Below, in pieces: positions 15,242 to 23,516 of a DNA stretch of 64,000 bases. The first letter of the stretch is position 1, and the number at the start of each line of letters is the position of its first letter. Location: positions 248,001 through 312,000 of the forward strand of contig NZ_NNRK01000026.1 of NCBI RefSeq assembly GCF_002252475.1, in the 5' to 3' direction. The position numbers and the translations under genes were made by a program. This stretch comes from Brucella rhizosphaerae (GTDB lineage Bacteria; Pseudomonadota; Alphaproteobacteria; Rhizobiales; Rhizobiaceae). The notes under the pieces are model-generated. The model made no database searches and was not told the DNA's origin. It saw only the letters and a list, made by a program, of their open reading frames with translations.

Positions 15242-15330
15242 ATGGCGCTAAGTTACGGAAAAGAAACGAACTCATTGATTTCTAATAATCCGAAATTTGC
15301 CGTGGCGCCTATGCTCGACTGGTCGGATCG
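15242..15330. other. Probable prophage attachment junction (att) in the 5' end of dusA
   Basis: The first 19 codons of dusA are AT-rich and unlike its body; the conserved part begins at KFAVAPMLDW (about 15293 on). dusA is a documented integration site for elements with this integrase class. The phage evidently supplies a replacement 5' end, so dusA stays intact. The other att copy lies outside the window, so the core cannot be delimited. Confidence 0.45.
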
Positions 15331-16264
15331 CCATTGTCGCTATTTTCACCGCCTGTTTTCAAAGCGTGCTTTGCTCTACACAGAGATGGTTGTCGCAGAC
15401 GCCGCGATCCACGGTACACGTGACCGTCTCATGGGGTTTGATGCGATGGAACATCCCATTGCCCTTCAGCTTGGTGGCTCTGATCCGGTTAAATTACGGG
15501 AAGCGGCACGAATTGGCGCTGGCTTTGGCTATGATGAAATTAATCTCAATGTCGGCTGCCCGTCTGACCGTGTTCAGTCCGGCACATTCGGCGCTTGTCT
15601 GATGCAGACGCCGGAAGTTGTTGCGCGTTGCGTCGCTGCCATGAAGGAAGTTGTTTCGGTGCCTGTTACGGTCAAATGCCGGATCGGCGTTGATGATCAG
15701 GACCCGGAAGTGGCACTGGATGCGGTTGCAGATCAGGTGCTGGAAGCAGGAGCAGATGCGCTTTGGGTTCATGCCCGCAAAGCATGGCTGAAAGGTCTGT
15801 CTCCAAAGGAAAATCGCGATATTCCGCCGCTTGATTATGATCGTGTTTATCGTCTCAAACAGCGTCTTGATGCGCCATTTGTTGGTATCAATGGCGGTAT
15901 AAGCACTCTGGAAGATGCGGTATCGCATCTTGATCATCTGGATGGCATCATGCTGGGGCGTGCTGCCTATCATAACCCGGCATTGCTCTCGGGCGTCGAT
16001 CATCTCATTTATGGAGATGATGAAAAGCCAACGGATATGGCCGAGATCATTGAAGCAATGTGCGAATATGTTGAACGGCACATTGCCGATGGCGGCAGGC
16101 TTTCACATATAAGCCGCCATATGGTCGGCTTGTTCATGGGGCAACCCGGTGCGCGCCGCTGGCGTCAAATTCTATCGACGGATGCTGCCAAGCCCGGCGC
16201 GAATAGCGATGTGCTGCGTCAAGCCTATGCGTCTATCATGGAAGCTAGCGCAGAGGCTGCTTAG
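15242..16264 (+). CDS. dusA: tRNA-dihydrouridine synthase A
   Basis: A 340-aa FMN enzyme reducing uridines to dihydrouridine in tRNA D-loops (U20/U20a in the DusA class). The TIM-barrel signature is intact: VAPMLDWSDRHCRYFHR near residues 22-38, the catalytic Cys in INLNVGCPSDRVQSGTFGACLM, then WVHARKAWLKGLSPKENR and the FMN-binding VGINGGI and IMLGRAAYHNP. The prophage integrase ends three bases upstream, so the first codons and promoter are phage-derived while the reading frame is preserved. It is the boundary between prophage and core genome. Confidence 0.95.
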   Translation: MALSYGKETNSLISNNPKFAVAPMLDWSDRHCRYFHRLFSKRALLYTEMVVADAAIHGTRDRLMGFDAMEHPIALQLGGSDPVKLREAARIGAGFGYDEINLNVGCPSDRVQSGTFGACLMQTPEVVARCVAAMKEVVSVPVTVKCRIGVDDQDPEVALDAVADQVLEAGADALWVHARKAWLKGLSPKENRDIPPLDYDRVYRLKQRLDAPFVGINGGISTLEDAVSHLDHLDGIMLGRAAYHNPALLSGVDHLIYGDDEKPTDMAEIIEAMCEYVERHIADGGRLSHISRHMVGLFMGQPGARRWRQILSTDAAKPGANSDVLRQAYASIMEASAEAA

Positions 16265-16302
16265 AGCGATTTGAGTTAAGACTGAATCGTTGAAATCGCT
16301 CT
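16263..16302. repeat. Intergenic inverted repeat (mosaic repeat family)
   Basis: A perfect 10-bp inverted repeat AGAGCGATTT / AAATCGCTCT flanks a 20-bp core and starts in the dusA stop codon. It resembles parts of the longer repeats at 41808-41843 and 49450-49495. It may also act as the dusA transcript end. Confidence 0.6.
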
Positions 16303-16362
16303 AACTATTTGTTTTTGCACACTATCCTACGCGAACCGTTTTGCACTTTTGGCTCAACAGCT

Positions 16363-17067
16363 TTAATCCATCATAATGAGCTGATCACCGCGAACGCTGA
16401 ACCCACCCAGCGTTTGCAGGAAGTTCATACCGAGCAGGCTGCCGGTCATCAATCCCTCTTGGGTGACCATAGCGCGAATATTGTGCCGCTGAATATCGCC
16501 GATCTGCAATGTCGCAATGGTTATGCTGGCGGCAGTTGCTCTGCCGTTTGCCGTGTTGATCGGCACGGAATAGCTGAGCGATGACGTGTCGATGCCTGCG
16601 CGCTCGGCGTCTTCCTTTGAAAGCACGACAGAAGAAGCGCCTGTATCGACAAGGAAATGCACGCGCGCATCATTGACGCGGCCATTGACCTCGAAATGTC
16701 CGTTCGCAGATTTAGCGAGTGTCACGGTAAGTGAACCATCGGCGGCACGGCCTGAAATAGGGCTGCCAGGAATGAGCCCGGCTGTAATGCGGCTGCCCAC
16801 GTCCTGAAGCTCATAGCGGTACTGATAGGCTGCGACGAGGCCGAGGATAATGACCGCCCACACGGCCATATTACGGGCAAAGTCGCTCAGTTTGATACCG
16901 GAGCCGAGTAAACCTGCTGCAAGAACGACACCCCATATGCCCATATAGGCAGCCTGACCAAACGCATCATTGGCAATGCCAAGCGTGGTTCCGCTGTCAT
17001 CGTTCGCCATCAGCAACAATATGACAACTGCAATTGCGGCAATCACGATCCAGAACAAACGCCCCAT
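16363..17067 (-). CDS. Membrane-anchored retropepsin-like aspartic protease (clan AA, TIGR02281 type)
   Basis: A 234-aa protein with three hydrophobic N-terminal segments (about 4-21, 38-56 and 66-82), then a periplasmic or cytosolic retropepsin-like domain. The catalytic motif is FLVDTGASSVVLS near residues 136-148, and the flap and hydrophobic-hydrophobic-Gly motif (GSLLGMNFLQTLGGF) lies near the C-terminus. Such single-domain proteases act as dimers; a substrate for this group is not known to me. It overlaps the start of the DUF1289 gene by one base and forms a minus-strand unit with it and cobS. Confidence 0.85.
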   Translation of the reverse strand: MGRLFWIVIAAIAVVILLLMANDDSGTTLGIANDAFGQAAYMGIWGVVLAAGLLGSGIKLSDFARNMAVWAVIILGLVAAYQYRYELQDVGSRITAGLIPGSPISGRAADGSLTVTLAKSANGHFEVNGRVNDARVHFLVDTGASSVVLSKEDAERAGIDTSSLSYSVPINTANGRATAASITIATLQIGDIQRHNIRAMVTQEGLMTGSLLGMNFLQTLGGFSVRGDQLIMMD

Positions 17068-17258
17068 CAGCCTTCTTTCTTTTCCAATCTTTCATGACGC
17101 GCTGGTAGAAGCGCCATGATTGCTCGCCGCTGATCATTTTCCATAGAGGACCATGCGGCAATTTCATCGAGTGTGCGGGCGCAGCCGAGACATAGTCCGG
17201 TTTGAATGTCCATCACGCATACCAGAATGCATGGCGATTCGATTATTGCCGCGTTCAT
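17067..17258 (-). CDS. DUF1289 family small Cys-rich protein
   Basis: A 63-aa protein with the hallmark four-cysteine arrangement: ESPCILVC (Cys10, Cys14) and GLCLGC (Cys23, Cys26), followed by the conserved ART-DEI-W helix and a basic C-terminus. A metal or Fe-S site is likely from the Cys spacing, but the family function is not established. It is positioned between cobS and the aspartic protease on the same strand, with a one-base overlap with the latter. Confidence 0.88.
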   Translation of the reverse strand: MNAAIIESPCILVCVMDIQTGLCLGCARTLDEIAAWSSMENDQRRAIMALLPARHERLEKKEG

Positions 17259-17276
17259 AAGGTCAATGTGGTCACA

Positions 17277-18071
17277 TCAAAGCGTTGTGACAAGGCTGAG
17301 CAACACTGTTACGGCACAGATCTGTTGCGCAGCACCGAGGGTATCACCGGTTTGTCCGCCAATTTTGGCCATGCAGAGTTTCGCAAAGCCAAATAACAGC
17401 ACAGCGCTGAAAATGAGCACTTTGATGAAAGCCATTAATCCGCCAGCCGGGATGATGGTTACAACCAGTATCGCCAGTGCGATTGCAAATGCGCAAACGA
17501 GCGTCTCCCATTTGGGTGCGCCCAGATTATCAGCAAGTCCACCGGGACGAGCGGACGGCAATCCATGCCAGAGGGCGAGGATTGCTGCGCGACTTGCTGC
17601 TTCTGCTCCAACCAGTGCAAGAGCCGCATAACATGCGCCAGCACGATCAATAATGGCGGCAAGTAGCGAAACCTTGATGCCGGTCCAGATGATGAGTGTG
17701 AGCGCCGCAAAAGTGCCTATGCGGGAATCTTTCATGATCTCGAGACGACGATCCGGCGTAGAGGCACCAAAAAAGCCATCCGCCGTGTCTCCAAGGCCAT
17801 CTTCATGCAAAGCGCCGGTCATGGCTGCCAACATGCCAACGGCGATCAAACTCGAAACAATCGCAGGAAGGTTCAGATAATCCGAAATCAGAAGAGCGAG
17901 ACCAGCCAGAAGCCCGAGGACAGCACCTGCCAAAGGGAACGCGCGCATACTTGTTTTCAGCGAATCGCCCAAATCTTCTTCCGCCTCTGCCAGCCAGCTG
18001 TGGGGCAAAGGAAGACGGCTCAGAAAGCCCAGAGAACGAATTGTATCTCCTATGAAGCTGTTTCGCTGCAA
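17277..18071 (-). CDS. cobS: Adenosylcobinamide-GDP ribazoletransferase (cobalamin 5'-phosphate synthase)
   Basis: A 264-aa integral membrane enzyme joining adenosylcobinamide-GDP with alpha-ribazole(-phosphate), the last step of the nucleotide loop pathway. Called cobV in the Pseudomonas/Rhizobiales nomenclature. The family motif [15 protein letters not shown], followed by [14 protein letters not shown], is intact near residues 87-120 and contains the acidic residues thought to bind metal. Several membrane helices follow. It is divergently arranged with cobT, which makes the other substrate, across a 155-bp shared promoter region in which I saw no cobalamin riboswitch. Confidence 0.95.
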   Translation of the reverse strand: MQRNSFIGDTIRSLGFLSRLPLPHSWLAEAEEDLGDSLKTSMRAFPLAGAVLGLLAGLALLISDYLNLPAIVSSLIAVGMLAAMTGALHEDGLGDTADGFFGASTPDRRLEIMKDSRIGTFAALTLIIWTGIKVSLLAAIIDRAGACYAALALVGAEAASRAAILALWHGLPSARPGGLADNLGAPKWETLVCAFAIALAILVVTIIPAGGLMAFIKVLIFSAVLLFGFAKLCMAKIGGQTGDTLGAAQQICAVTVLLSLVTTL

Positions 18072-18226
18072 CTGCTTGCTCCGCTTTAAGAACTATAATG
18101 CTGCCGACCGTAATATTTGCCGCCAATATGGTGTGGCGCAAAGAGGTGATTTGAAAATTTGACTAAGTGCTTATAGGACGAGCACAACAGTTTTGTATCC
18201 TCCATTGATTGATTGGACTAGACGAT

Positions 18227-19246
18227 ATGAGCGCCAGTGGCCTTCCATTTGACGATTTCCGTGAACTCATCCGTAATCTGCCAGGACCTGATCTTGATGC
18301 GGAAGCGGCTGTACGTGCGCGAGAAGTGACACTGACCAAGCCAGCAGGCTCGCTCGGACAGCTTGAAGAGATTGTTGCATGGCTGGCTGCATGGACTGGC
18401 AAGCCGGTTCCGCAGATCAATCGCCCGCTGGTCGCGGTCTTTGCAGGCAATCATGGCGTTACCGCCAAGAACATCACACCCTTCCCACCAAGTGTGACCG
18501 CACAGATGGTCGAGAATTTTGCGGCAGGCGGAGCGGCAATCAACCAGATATGCATTGCACACGATCTTGGCCTCAAGGTCTTTGATCTTGCACTGGAGCA
18601 CCCGACTGCCGACATCACCGAAGAAGCAGCAATGGACGAGCGTACGTGTGCGGCGACCATGGCATTTGGTATGGAAGGCATTGCGGGCGGCACTGATCTT
18701 CTTTGCATCGGTGAAATGGGCATCGGTAACACGACAATAGCGGCAGCTATTGCATTGGCACTCTTCGGAGGTGCTGCAGAAGATTGGGTCGGACCCGGTA
18801 CTGGTTCGACAGGTGATCTTTTGGAGCGCAAGCTCGCTGCCGTTCGTGCAGCTATCGCGCTTCATCAGGCGCATCTTAAAGATCCGCTGGAAGTTTTGCG
18901 TCGCCTTGGCGGGCGTGAGATTGCTGCCATGGCAGGTGCTATTCTTGCTGCGCGTATGGAGAAAATTCCGGTTATCATTGATGGCTTTGTGGCCAGCGCA
19001 GCTGCAGCCGTACTTTATGCAGCAAATCCAGCCGCGCTGGACCACTGCCTGTTTGGCCATGTTTCCGCTGAGCCTGGTCATCGTTTGCTCCTCGAGAAAA
19101 TGGGCAAGAAGCCGCTTCTCGATCTCGGTATGCGGTTGGGTGAGGGCACAGGTGCTGCACTTGCCGCCGGCATCGTCAAAGCTGCCGCCCTTTGCCATAG
19201 CGGCATGGCAACATTCGAACAGGCAGGCGTTACATCTACCAAGTAA
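18227..19246 (+). CDS. cobT: Nicotinate-nucleotide-dimethylbenzimidazole phosphoribosyltransferase
   Basis: A 339-aa enzyme that transfers phosphoribose from nicotinate mononucleotide to 5,6-dimethylbenzimidazole, giving alpha-ribazole phosphate (called cobU in Pseudomonas-type naming). Visible motifs are TKPAGSLGQLEEI, VFAGNHGVT, GEMGIGNTTIAAAI, WVGPGTGSTGD, and the C-terminal MRLGEGTGAAL with the catalytic Glu. The ATG at 18227 gives the family's normal length; an upstream TTG at 18209 is less likely. It is divergent from cobS and ends at a strong terminator. Confidence 0.95.
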   Translation: MSASGLPFDDFRELIRNLPGPDLDAEAAVRAREVTLTKPAGSLGQLEEIVAWLAAWTGKPVPQINRPLVAVFAGNHGVTAKNITPFPPSVTAQMVENFAAGGAAINQICIAHDLGLKVFDLALEHPTADITEEAAMDERTCAATMAFGMEGIAGGTDLLCIGEMGIGNTTIAAAIALALFGGAAEDWVGPGTGSTGDLLERKLAAVRAAIALHQAHLKDPLEVLRRLGGREIAAMAGAILAARMEKIPVIIDGFVASAAAAVLYAANPAALDHCLFGHVSAEPGHRLLLEKMGKKPLLDLGMRLGEGTGAALAAGIVKAAALCHSGMATFEQAGVTSTK

Positions 19247-19250
19247 AACA

Positions 19251-19280
19251 AAAAAGCCCGGAGAACTCTCCGGGCTTTTT
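19251..19280. terminator. Bidirectional intrinsic terminator
   Basis: A 14-base perfect inverted repeat, AAAAAGCCCGGAGA with TCTCCGGGCTTTTT, lies between the convergent cobT and lrp-like genes. A/T tracts on both sides suit both directions. Confidence 0.92.
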
Positions 19281-19298
19281 CGTAAGCGGCTTAAACGC

Positions 19299-19778
19299 TT
19301 AGTTGTTTTCTTTGTCGAGCAACATGTAATCGAGCGGTAATTCGGTCGTGTATTTGATCTGCTCCATGGCAAAGGAGGACGACACGTCACGAATTTCGAT
19401 CTTGCTGATGAGGCGCTTATAGAATGCGTCATAAGCCGCAATATCTGGCACTGCTATACGCAGCAGATAATCGACATCGCCGCTCATGCGGTAGAATTCG
19501 ATGACCTCAGGGAACTCCTGCACCACTTCCGAGAAGCGCTTCAGCCATTCATTGCTGTGCGAGCTGGTACGTACTGATACGAATACGGTCACGCGTGTAT
19601 TGACGCGGACCGGATCGAGGATTGCAACGCGACGCTTGATGACGCCGTCTTCCTCGAGTTTCTGGATGCGGCGCCAGCAAGGTGTCGTGGAGAGGCCAAC
19701 CTTCTTGGCGACATCTGCTACCGCCAGCGTTGCGTCTTCCTGCAGTAAGCGCAGTATTTTTCTGTCGAGCCTGTCCAT
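19299..19778 (-). CDS. Lrp/AsnC family transcriptional regulator
   Basis: A 159-aa feast/famine regulator. Residues 1-60 form the AsnC-type winged helix-turn-helix (MDRLDRKILRLLQED...TPCWRRIQKLEEDGVI). Residues 65-150 form the RAM ligand-binding domain (VTVFVSVRTSS, RMSGDVDYLLRIAVPD, PLDYMLL). It probably responds to an amino acid and forms octamers. The target gene is not evident; nearby genes are repair nucleases and cobT. Lrp members often autoregulate. Confidence 0.93.
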   Translation of the reverse strand: MDRLDRKILRLLQEDATLAVADVAKKVGLSTTPCWRRIQKLEEDGVIKRRVAILDPVRVNTRVTVFVSVRTSSHSNEWLKRFSEVVQEFPEVIEFYRMSGDVDYLLRIAVPDIAAYDAFYKRLISKIEIRDVSSSFAMEQIKYTTELPLDYMLLDKENN

Positions 19779-19906
19779 ACGTTTTTTATCCCGGTATTAG
19801 AAATCGTTTCCCGAACTTTCCGGATCAATGAAACTTCATACCTTATGGTTCGCATTCATCCTAAATTACAGGAAATTTATTCTAATGAGAATAAAGGAAC
19901 TAAAAT

Positions 19907-20539
19907 TTATTTTCTATCGCCCAGCAGGTGGCGGACTTTTTGATGAAGGAGAGGAACAACTTCTGCATCAAACCAGGGATTTCGCTTCAGCCAGCCACTG
20001 TTCCGCCAGGATGGGTGCGGCAGGGGTAAAACTGTGCGTCCCGCAGAGTTTGGCGTTTCCATAAAGCTGCGCCAGTTCTGAACCGTTTCTGTGAGGCTGG
20101 TTTTGCGCCATTCCGGCAAATGATAGGCGAGTGCATATTGCCCGACGACGAGAATGAACTCGAGCTGCGGCATGGCCGCAAAGACGCGGTCATGCCAGGT
20201 CTGACGACATTCGCGACGTGGGGGGAGATCGCCGCCATGTTTGTCGTAGCCCGGGAAACAAAATCCCATCGGGACAATCGCAAAATGTGCTGGATCGTAG
20301 AATTCCTCGCGGGTCGTCCCAAGCCATTGCCGGAGACGATCACCTGAAGGGTCATTAAAGGGCAGGGAGCTGTTATGGACGCGAATGCCCGGAGCCTGCC
20401 CACAGATTGCGATGCGCGCAGTATCCGAGATTATGCAAACCGGATTGGGTTCGTGTGGCAGAGGCGGTAGAAATTGAGGCGTGTCGCGACAGATGCGGCA
20501 GGCCCGGATCGAGTGCCTGAGCTCGTCCATATTTTCCAT
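19907..20539 (-). CDS. Uracil-DNA glycosylase superfamily protein
   Basis: A 210-aa protein. The N-terminus has a CRIC pair (Cys15, Cys18) and the motif RIAICGQAPGIRVH near residues 43-56, matching motif 1 of UDG-like enzymes (GxxPG). PLPHPSWRNSGW near the C-terminus corresponds to motif 2 (HPSxRN). These support base excision or a related base-recognition activity. The exact family within the superfamily is uncertain; it does not look like classical Ung. It is 19 bp downstream of the nuclease gene on the same strand and probably cotranscribed. Confidence 0.82.
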   Translation of the reverse strand: MENMDELRHSIRACRICRDTPQFLPPLPHEPNPVCIISDTARIAICGQAPGIRVHNSSLPFNDPSGDRLRQWLGTTREEFYDPAHFAIVPMGFCFPGYDKHGGDLPPRRECRQTWHDRVFAAMPQLEFILVVGQYALAYHLPEWRKTSLTETVQNWRSFMETPNSAGRTVLPLPHPSWRNSGWLKRNPWFDAEVVPLLHQKVRHLLGDRK

Positions 20540-20558
20540 CGTTCTATCAGGCTCCAGA

Positions 20559-21215
20559 TCAGAGAGAGTTTAGCAGGGTTGAGACATAGCCTCTGATATA
20601 GTTGATCGCATTGCTGATTACATCGGATGACGGTGCCTCATGGCCTGTTTCCGGCTCTACATTCGGCTTCAGGTGTTCTTTGCGCCATTGATAGGGCACA
20701 TCAAAGCTACCGGCCCATATCCCTCGCTTTTCGCGGCGGGCGATTGCTTCATCGCTGCGATAGTCGCCGTAGGAAACAGCCCAGCCTTGCTGGATCATCC
20801 ATTGATTGAGGTCGATCTCGCCGAGGTAGCATCTGCCAAGATCACGACGGTATTTATCGACACCCTCTTTCTCGCAGCGAATCGCCGATCCGTTAATTCT
20901 GCCGCGTAGCGCATTGCGCGCTTCCCTACCGCAGAGGTAAGTACGGCCACCGGTCTGACAGCTTTGCTCCATCTCCGGCGCGTCGATACCCAGAAGTCGA
21001 ATGTGGACCTTGTTGAGAATGACGGTGTCGCCATCAATTACATAAACCGTACCAGCCAATGATTCTTTAGGCTGACGGTTGATCGGCAGGGACACGATAA
21101 TTGCAATAAGAGCGAAAAAGATGAGCAAAGTGAAGAGGATGCTGCGTAAAGCTCCACCGTTTCTTCGTTGTCCCGGCTGATATGGGCGCCTGTAATAGCG
21201 CCGTCTGTTGGTCAT
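20559..21215 (-). CDS. Membrane-anchored thermonuclease (SNase-like) family protein
   Basis: A 218-aa protein with a very basic N-terminus, a membrane helix at about 25-44 (ILFTLLIFFALIAIIVSLPI) and an OB-fold SNase domain. Motifs visible are VIDGDTV, the metal-binding and catalytic stretch IRLLGIDAPEMEQ, and DKYRRDLGRCYLGEIDLNQWMIQQGWA. Cys residues in SCQTGGRTYLCG may form a disulfide in the periplasm. Members cleave DNA/RNA with Ca2+; whether it is an exported nuclease here is inferred. Confidence 0.88.
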   Translation of the reverse strand: MTNRRRYYRRPYQPGQRRNGGALRSILFTLLIFFALIAIIVSLPINRQPKESLAGTVYVIDGDTVILNKVHIRLLGIDAPEMEQSCQTGGRTYLCGREARNALRGRINGSAIRCEKEGVDKYRRDLGRCYLGEIDLNQWMIQQGWAVSYGDYRSDEAIARREKRGIWAGSFDVPYQWRKEHLKPNVEPETGHEAPSSDVISNAINYIRGYVSTLLNSL

Positions 21216-21677
21216 TGTCTGATGCCCCCGACCTTTGTCAGATCATACTCCATCCGGGAGTTTTGCGAAATTCTGCCGCTTTTGCACCGATGTACCACCA
21301 CAATTTAGTGGGGCTCACAACATTTGATTTTGTGTTGATTCAGCAACAGTCTTTACCATTGCTTTAGGCTAGAAAGATGGGAGACACATTTTGCCCATTT
21401 CCCGCCACAAAGACGCGTCACCGGATAGGAAAGGCAGAGGCTATTAACAACTCCGGGAAACTTAGGTTCCCTTAGGACAGGAAGAAATGAAGAAAGACGC
21501 ATTGTTTCACAACGATCCGTTTTCGAGCAGCGAAAAGACTGCTCTGTTTTCATTTGACGTGTCTGGCAATAGCCGAGCTTTATTCCGTCAAAATCGGGTC
21601 GCAGTGTTGACGAAAAGACAATGTAGTCTGTCACTTATGTCATCGACTTCTACCCAGTGTGAAAGACCAGCGTTGTG
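21216..21677. other. Long intergenic region upstream of exoR
   Basis: A 460-bp gap that probably holds divergent promoters for the nuclease gene and exoR. A TTGACG element lies at 21607-21612. No RNA gene is recognised. A 63-codon plus-strand frame (see 21487-21678) fills its second half. Confidence 0.4.
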
Positions 21678-21678
21678 A
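21487..21678 (+). CDS. Possible small upstream ORF coupled to exoR
   Basis: A 63-codon frame begins at an ATG preceded by AGGAAG and ends in TGA at 21676-21678, overlapping the exoR ATG as TGATG. The spacing suggests a leader peptide that could couple ribosomes into exoR. The composition (many Ser, Thr, Cys, Lys) is not typical of a stable protein here, and the TTGACG promoter-like element lies inside it. Treated as doubtful. Confidence 0.25.
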   Translation: MKKDALFHNDPFSSSEKTALFSFDVSGNSRALFRQNRVAVLTKRQCSLSLMSSTSTQCERPAL

Positions 21679-22469
21679 TGCGTATTCGCAGTTTTTCATA
21701 TCCCCTTATCGCTGCGGCACTTGGCTTGGCCATTGTATGCAACAGCGCTTCGGCTTTTGATCTGAACGACGACTCCGAAAAATCGCGGAGCCCGTTCGAG
21801 CTCTTCAAGTTTGGCTTCTCTGCCTATAAGAGCGGCCACAAGGATGAAGCCATCAAGGCGCTGCGCTATGCTGCGGAACGTGGTCATCAGGGTGCCAAGT
21901 GGAAGCTCGCTCGCATGTATGCCGATGGCGACGGTGTGGCTGAGAATGACTATGAAGCCTACCAGATTTTTGAAAAAATCGTCCGTGACGGTGCAGAGCC
22001 GGGTTCTGAAAATGAACCCTATGTCGCTGATGCGCTGGTTGCACTCGCGGGTTATGTAAAGCGCGGTATTCCGGGGTCGCCGGTTAACTCCGATCCTAAG
22101 TTCGCACGCAACCTTTATGTGCAGGCTGCATCCAATTTTGGTGATCCTGCTGCACAGTACGAACTCGGCAAGATGCTGCTGGACGGTGAGGGCGGTGAAC
22201 GCAATTCAATGCAAGCCGCTCGTTGGTTCCAGCTGGCCGCCAAGAAGGGTAATGCAAGTGCGCAGGCCATGCTTGGCAATATGCTGTTTCAGGCAGGCAA
22301 GACCGTCCGCGGCCTTGCTATGCTCACAGCAGCGTTCGAGCGTTGTCCGACAGAAGATTGCATCTGGATCCGCGACATGCAGGAGCAGGCTTTCTCAATC
22401 GCCGGTGAAGCTGATCGCCGCAATGCCATAGCGCTTTCCAGCAACTACGTTGCCAAAGGCGACTTCTGA
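21678..22469 (+). CDS. exoR: ExoR, periplasmic Sel1-repeat regulator of the ChvG-ChvI system
   Basis: A 263-aa protein with a signal peptide ending in NSASA|FDLN, followed by tandem Sel1/TPR-like repeats (FKFGFSAYKSGHKDEAIKAL, GAKWKLARMYADGDGVAEND, AAQYELGKMLLDGEGG, ASAQAMLGNMLF). The order, spacing and closing segment RGLAMLTAAFERC...QEQAFSIAGEADRR closely follow ExoR of Sinorhizobium and Agrobacterium. There ExoR binds and inhibits the sensor kinase ChvG (BvrS in Brucella), controlling exopolysaccharide, motility and host-invasion genes. ATG 21678 follows a GTG in frame. Regulation through proteolysis of ExoR is known in relatives. Confidence 0.88.
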   Translation: MRIRSFSYPLIAAALGLAIVCNSASAFDLNDDSEKSRSPFELFKFGFSAYKSGHKDEAIKALRYAAERGHQGAKWKLARMYADGDGVAENDYEAYQIFEKIVRDGAEPGSENEPYVADALVALAGYVKRGIPGSPVNSDPKFARNLYVQAASNFGDPAAQYELGKMLLDGEGGERNSMQAARWFQLAAKKGNASAQAMLGNMLFQAGKTVRGLAMLTAAFERCPTEDCIWIRDMQEQAFSIAGEADRRNAIALSSNYVAKGDF

Positions 22470-22481
22470 TAGTGAACAGAT

Positions 22482-22504
22482 GAGCTTTGCATTTGCCAAA
22501 GCTC
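22482..22504. terminator. Weak hairpin between exoR and xth
   Basis: GAGCTTTG and CAAAGCTC form an 8-bp stem with a 7-nt loop between the convergent genes. There is no clear T tract, so termination efficiency is uncertain. Confidence 0.45.
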
Positions 22505-22516
22505 TCAATAGTCCGA

Positions 22517-23299
22517 TCAGACGGCCAATGTGACCGTTACAGGTACGTGATCTGACGGCTTTTCCCATGCTCTGACATGCTTTTCGATGTCTGTCGAAAC
22601 GAAATGGTTCGCCGCTTCCGGTGACAGCATCAGATGATCGATGCGAATACCATTGTTCTTCTGCCAGGCTCCCGCCTGATAATCCCAGAATGTATAGACA
22701 CCGTCTTCATCGGTCGCCGCACGAACGGCTTCGGTAAAGCCCAGATTTTCCAGTCGGCGGAATGCCTGACGTGATTGCGGCTGAAACAACGCATCGCCGA
22801 GCCATTGCTGCGGGTTCTTCGCGTCGTCAGGCTCAGGGATTACGTTATAGTCGCCAGCGAGAACGAGAGGCTCTTCCAGTTCAAGTCTGCCCTTCGCCCA
22901 GCTCTCCAGACGCTGCATCCAGGAAAGCTTGTACGGGAATTTCTCTGTGTCGATCGGATTGCCGTTGGGCAAATACAGTGACACGACGCGGAGAACGCCC
23001 TTATCCGTCGAGAAAACAGCTTCAATGAAGCGCGCTTGTTCATCGCTGTCATCGCCGGGCAAACCGCGATTGACCTCGTCAGGTGTTTTTTTGGACAAAA
23101 TCGCGACGCCGTTAAAACCTTTCTGACCATGCGTTTCGACATGATAGCCGAGCGCTTCGATCTCCAGTCGTGGGAACAGATCATCCACCGACTTGATTTC
23201 CTGAAGGCAGGCAATGTCAGGCGACGATTCCTTCAGCCAGTGCTGTAGGTTTTCGATACGCGCCTTGACGCCATTAATGTTCCATGTCGCGATTTTCAT
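22517..23299 (-). CDS. xth: Exodeoxyribonuclease III family AP endonuclease
   Basis: A 260-aa Mg-dependent nuclease of the EEP fold that nicks DNA at abasic sites and removes 3' blocks. Motifs visible are KIATWNINGVKARIENL at the start, CLQEIK with the metal-binding Glu, VVSLYLPNGNP, LAGDYNVIPEPDD (catalytic Asp/Asn), IRIDHLMLSP and PSDHVPV with the catalytic His. The start MKIATWNING is canonical. Upstream in-frame codons up to 23410 include a mosaic repeat and are not coding. Confidence 0.95.
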   Translation of the reverse strand: MKIATWNINGVKARIENLQHWLKESSPDIACLQEIKSVDDLFPRLEIEALGYHVETHGQKGFNGVAILSKKTPDEVNRGLPGDDSDEQARFIEAVFSTDKGVLRVVSLYLPNGNPIDTEKFPYKLSWMQRLESWAKGRLELEEPLVLAGDYNVIPEPDDAKNPQQWLGDALFQPQSRQAFRRLENLGFTEAVRAATDEDGVYTFWDYQAGAWQKNNGIRIDHLMLSPEAANHFVSTDIEKHVRAWEKPSDHVPVTVTLAV

Positions 23300-23374
23300 G
23301 ATGAAATGATTAGGCGGAAGACGAGGCGAGGGCAAGCACTGCCCTCTGTCCATCACAGAATTTCCGCGAAAGCA

Positions 23375-23419
23375 GCGCATCCCGAAAAGTGTGAAGCGGT
23401 TTTCGGACAAGATGTGCGT
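23375..23419. repeat. RIME-like intergenic mosaic element
   Basis: The element is GCGCATCCCGAAAA, then GTGTGAAGCGG, then TTTTCGGACAAGATGTGCG. This is the familiar Rhizobiales palindromic repeat core, with CCGAAAA/TTTTCGG as the stem. It lies between xth and the divergent DUF533 gene. Confidence 0.75.
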
Positions 23420-23516
23420 CAGGAGGAATATTTGTTCAATTCAGTTGTTCAAATCATTTGTATTGGTGCTTTTGCATTCCTATCTCCCAACAACAGTAGC
23501 CAAACAGGAGATTTGA

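Noticed and set aside
18072..18226. Cobalamin riboswitch between cobS and cobT
   Set aside because: The 155-bp region is short and no B12-box-like GCCACTG motif was seen.
18218..19441. 407-codon minus-strand frame over cobT
   Set aside because: The plus strand encodes a complete CobT with all motifs, and this frame runs through the terminator into the lrp-like gene.
21353..21634. 93-codon minus-strand frame upstream of exoR
   Set aside because: No ribosome site, Cys/Ser-rich composition, and it overlaps the probable exoR promoter.
23300..23410. N-terminal extension of Xth
   Set aside because: The extra 37 residues cover a RIME-like repeat and precede the canonical MKIATWNING start.
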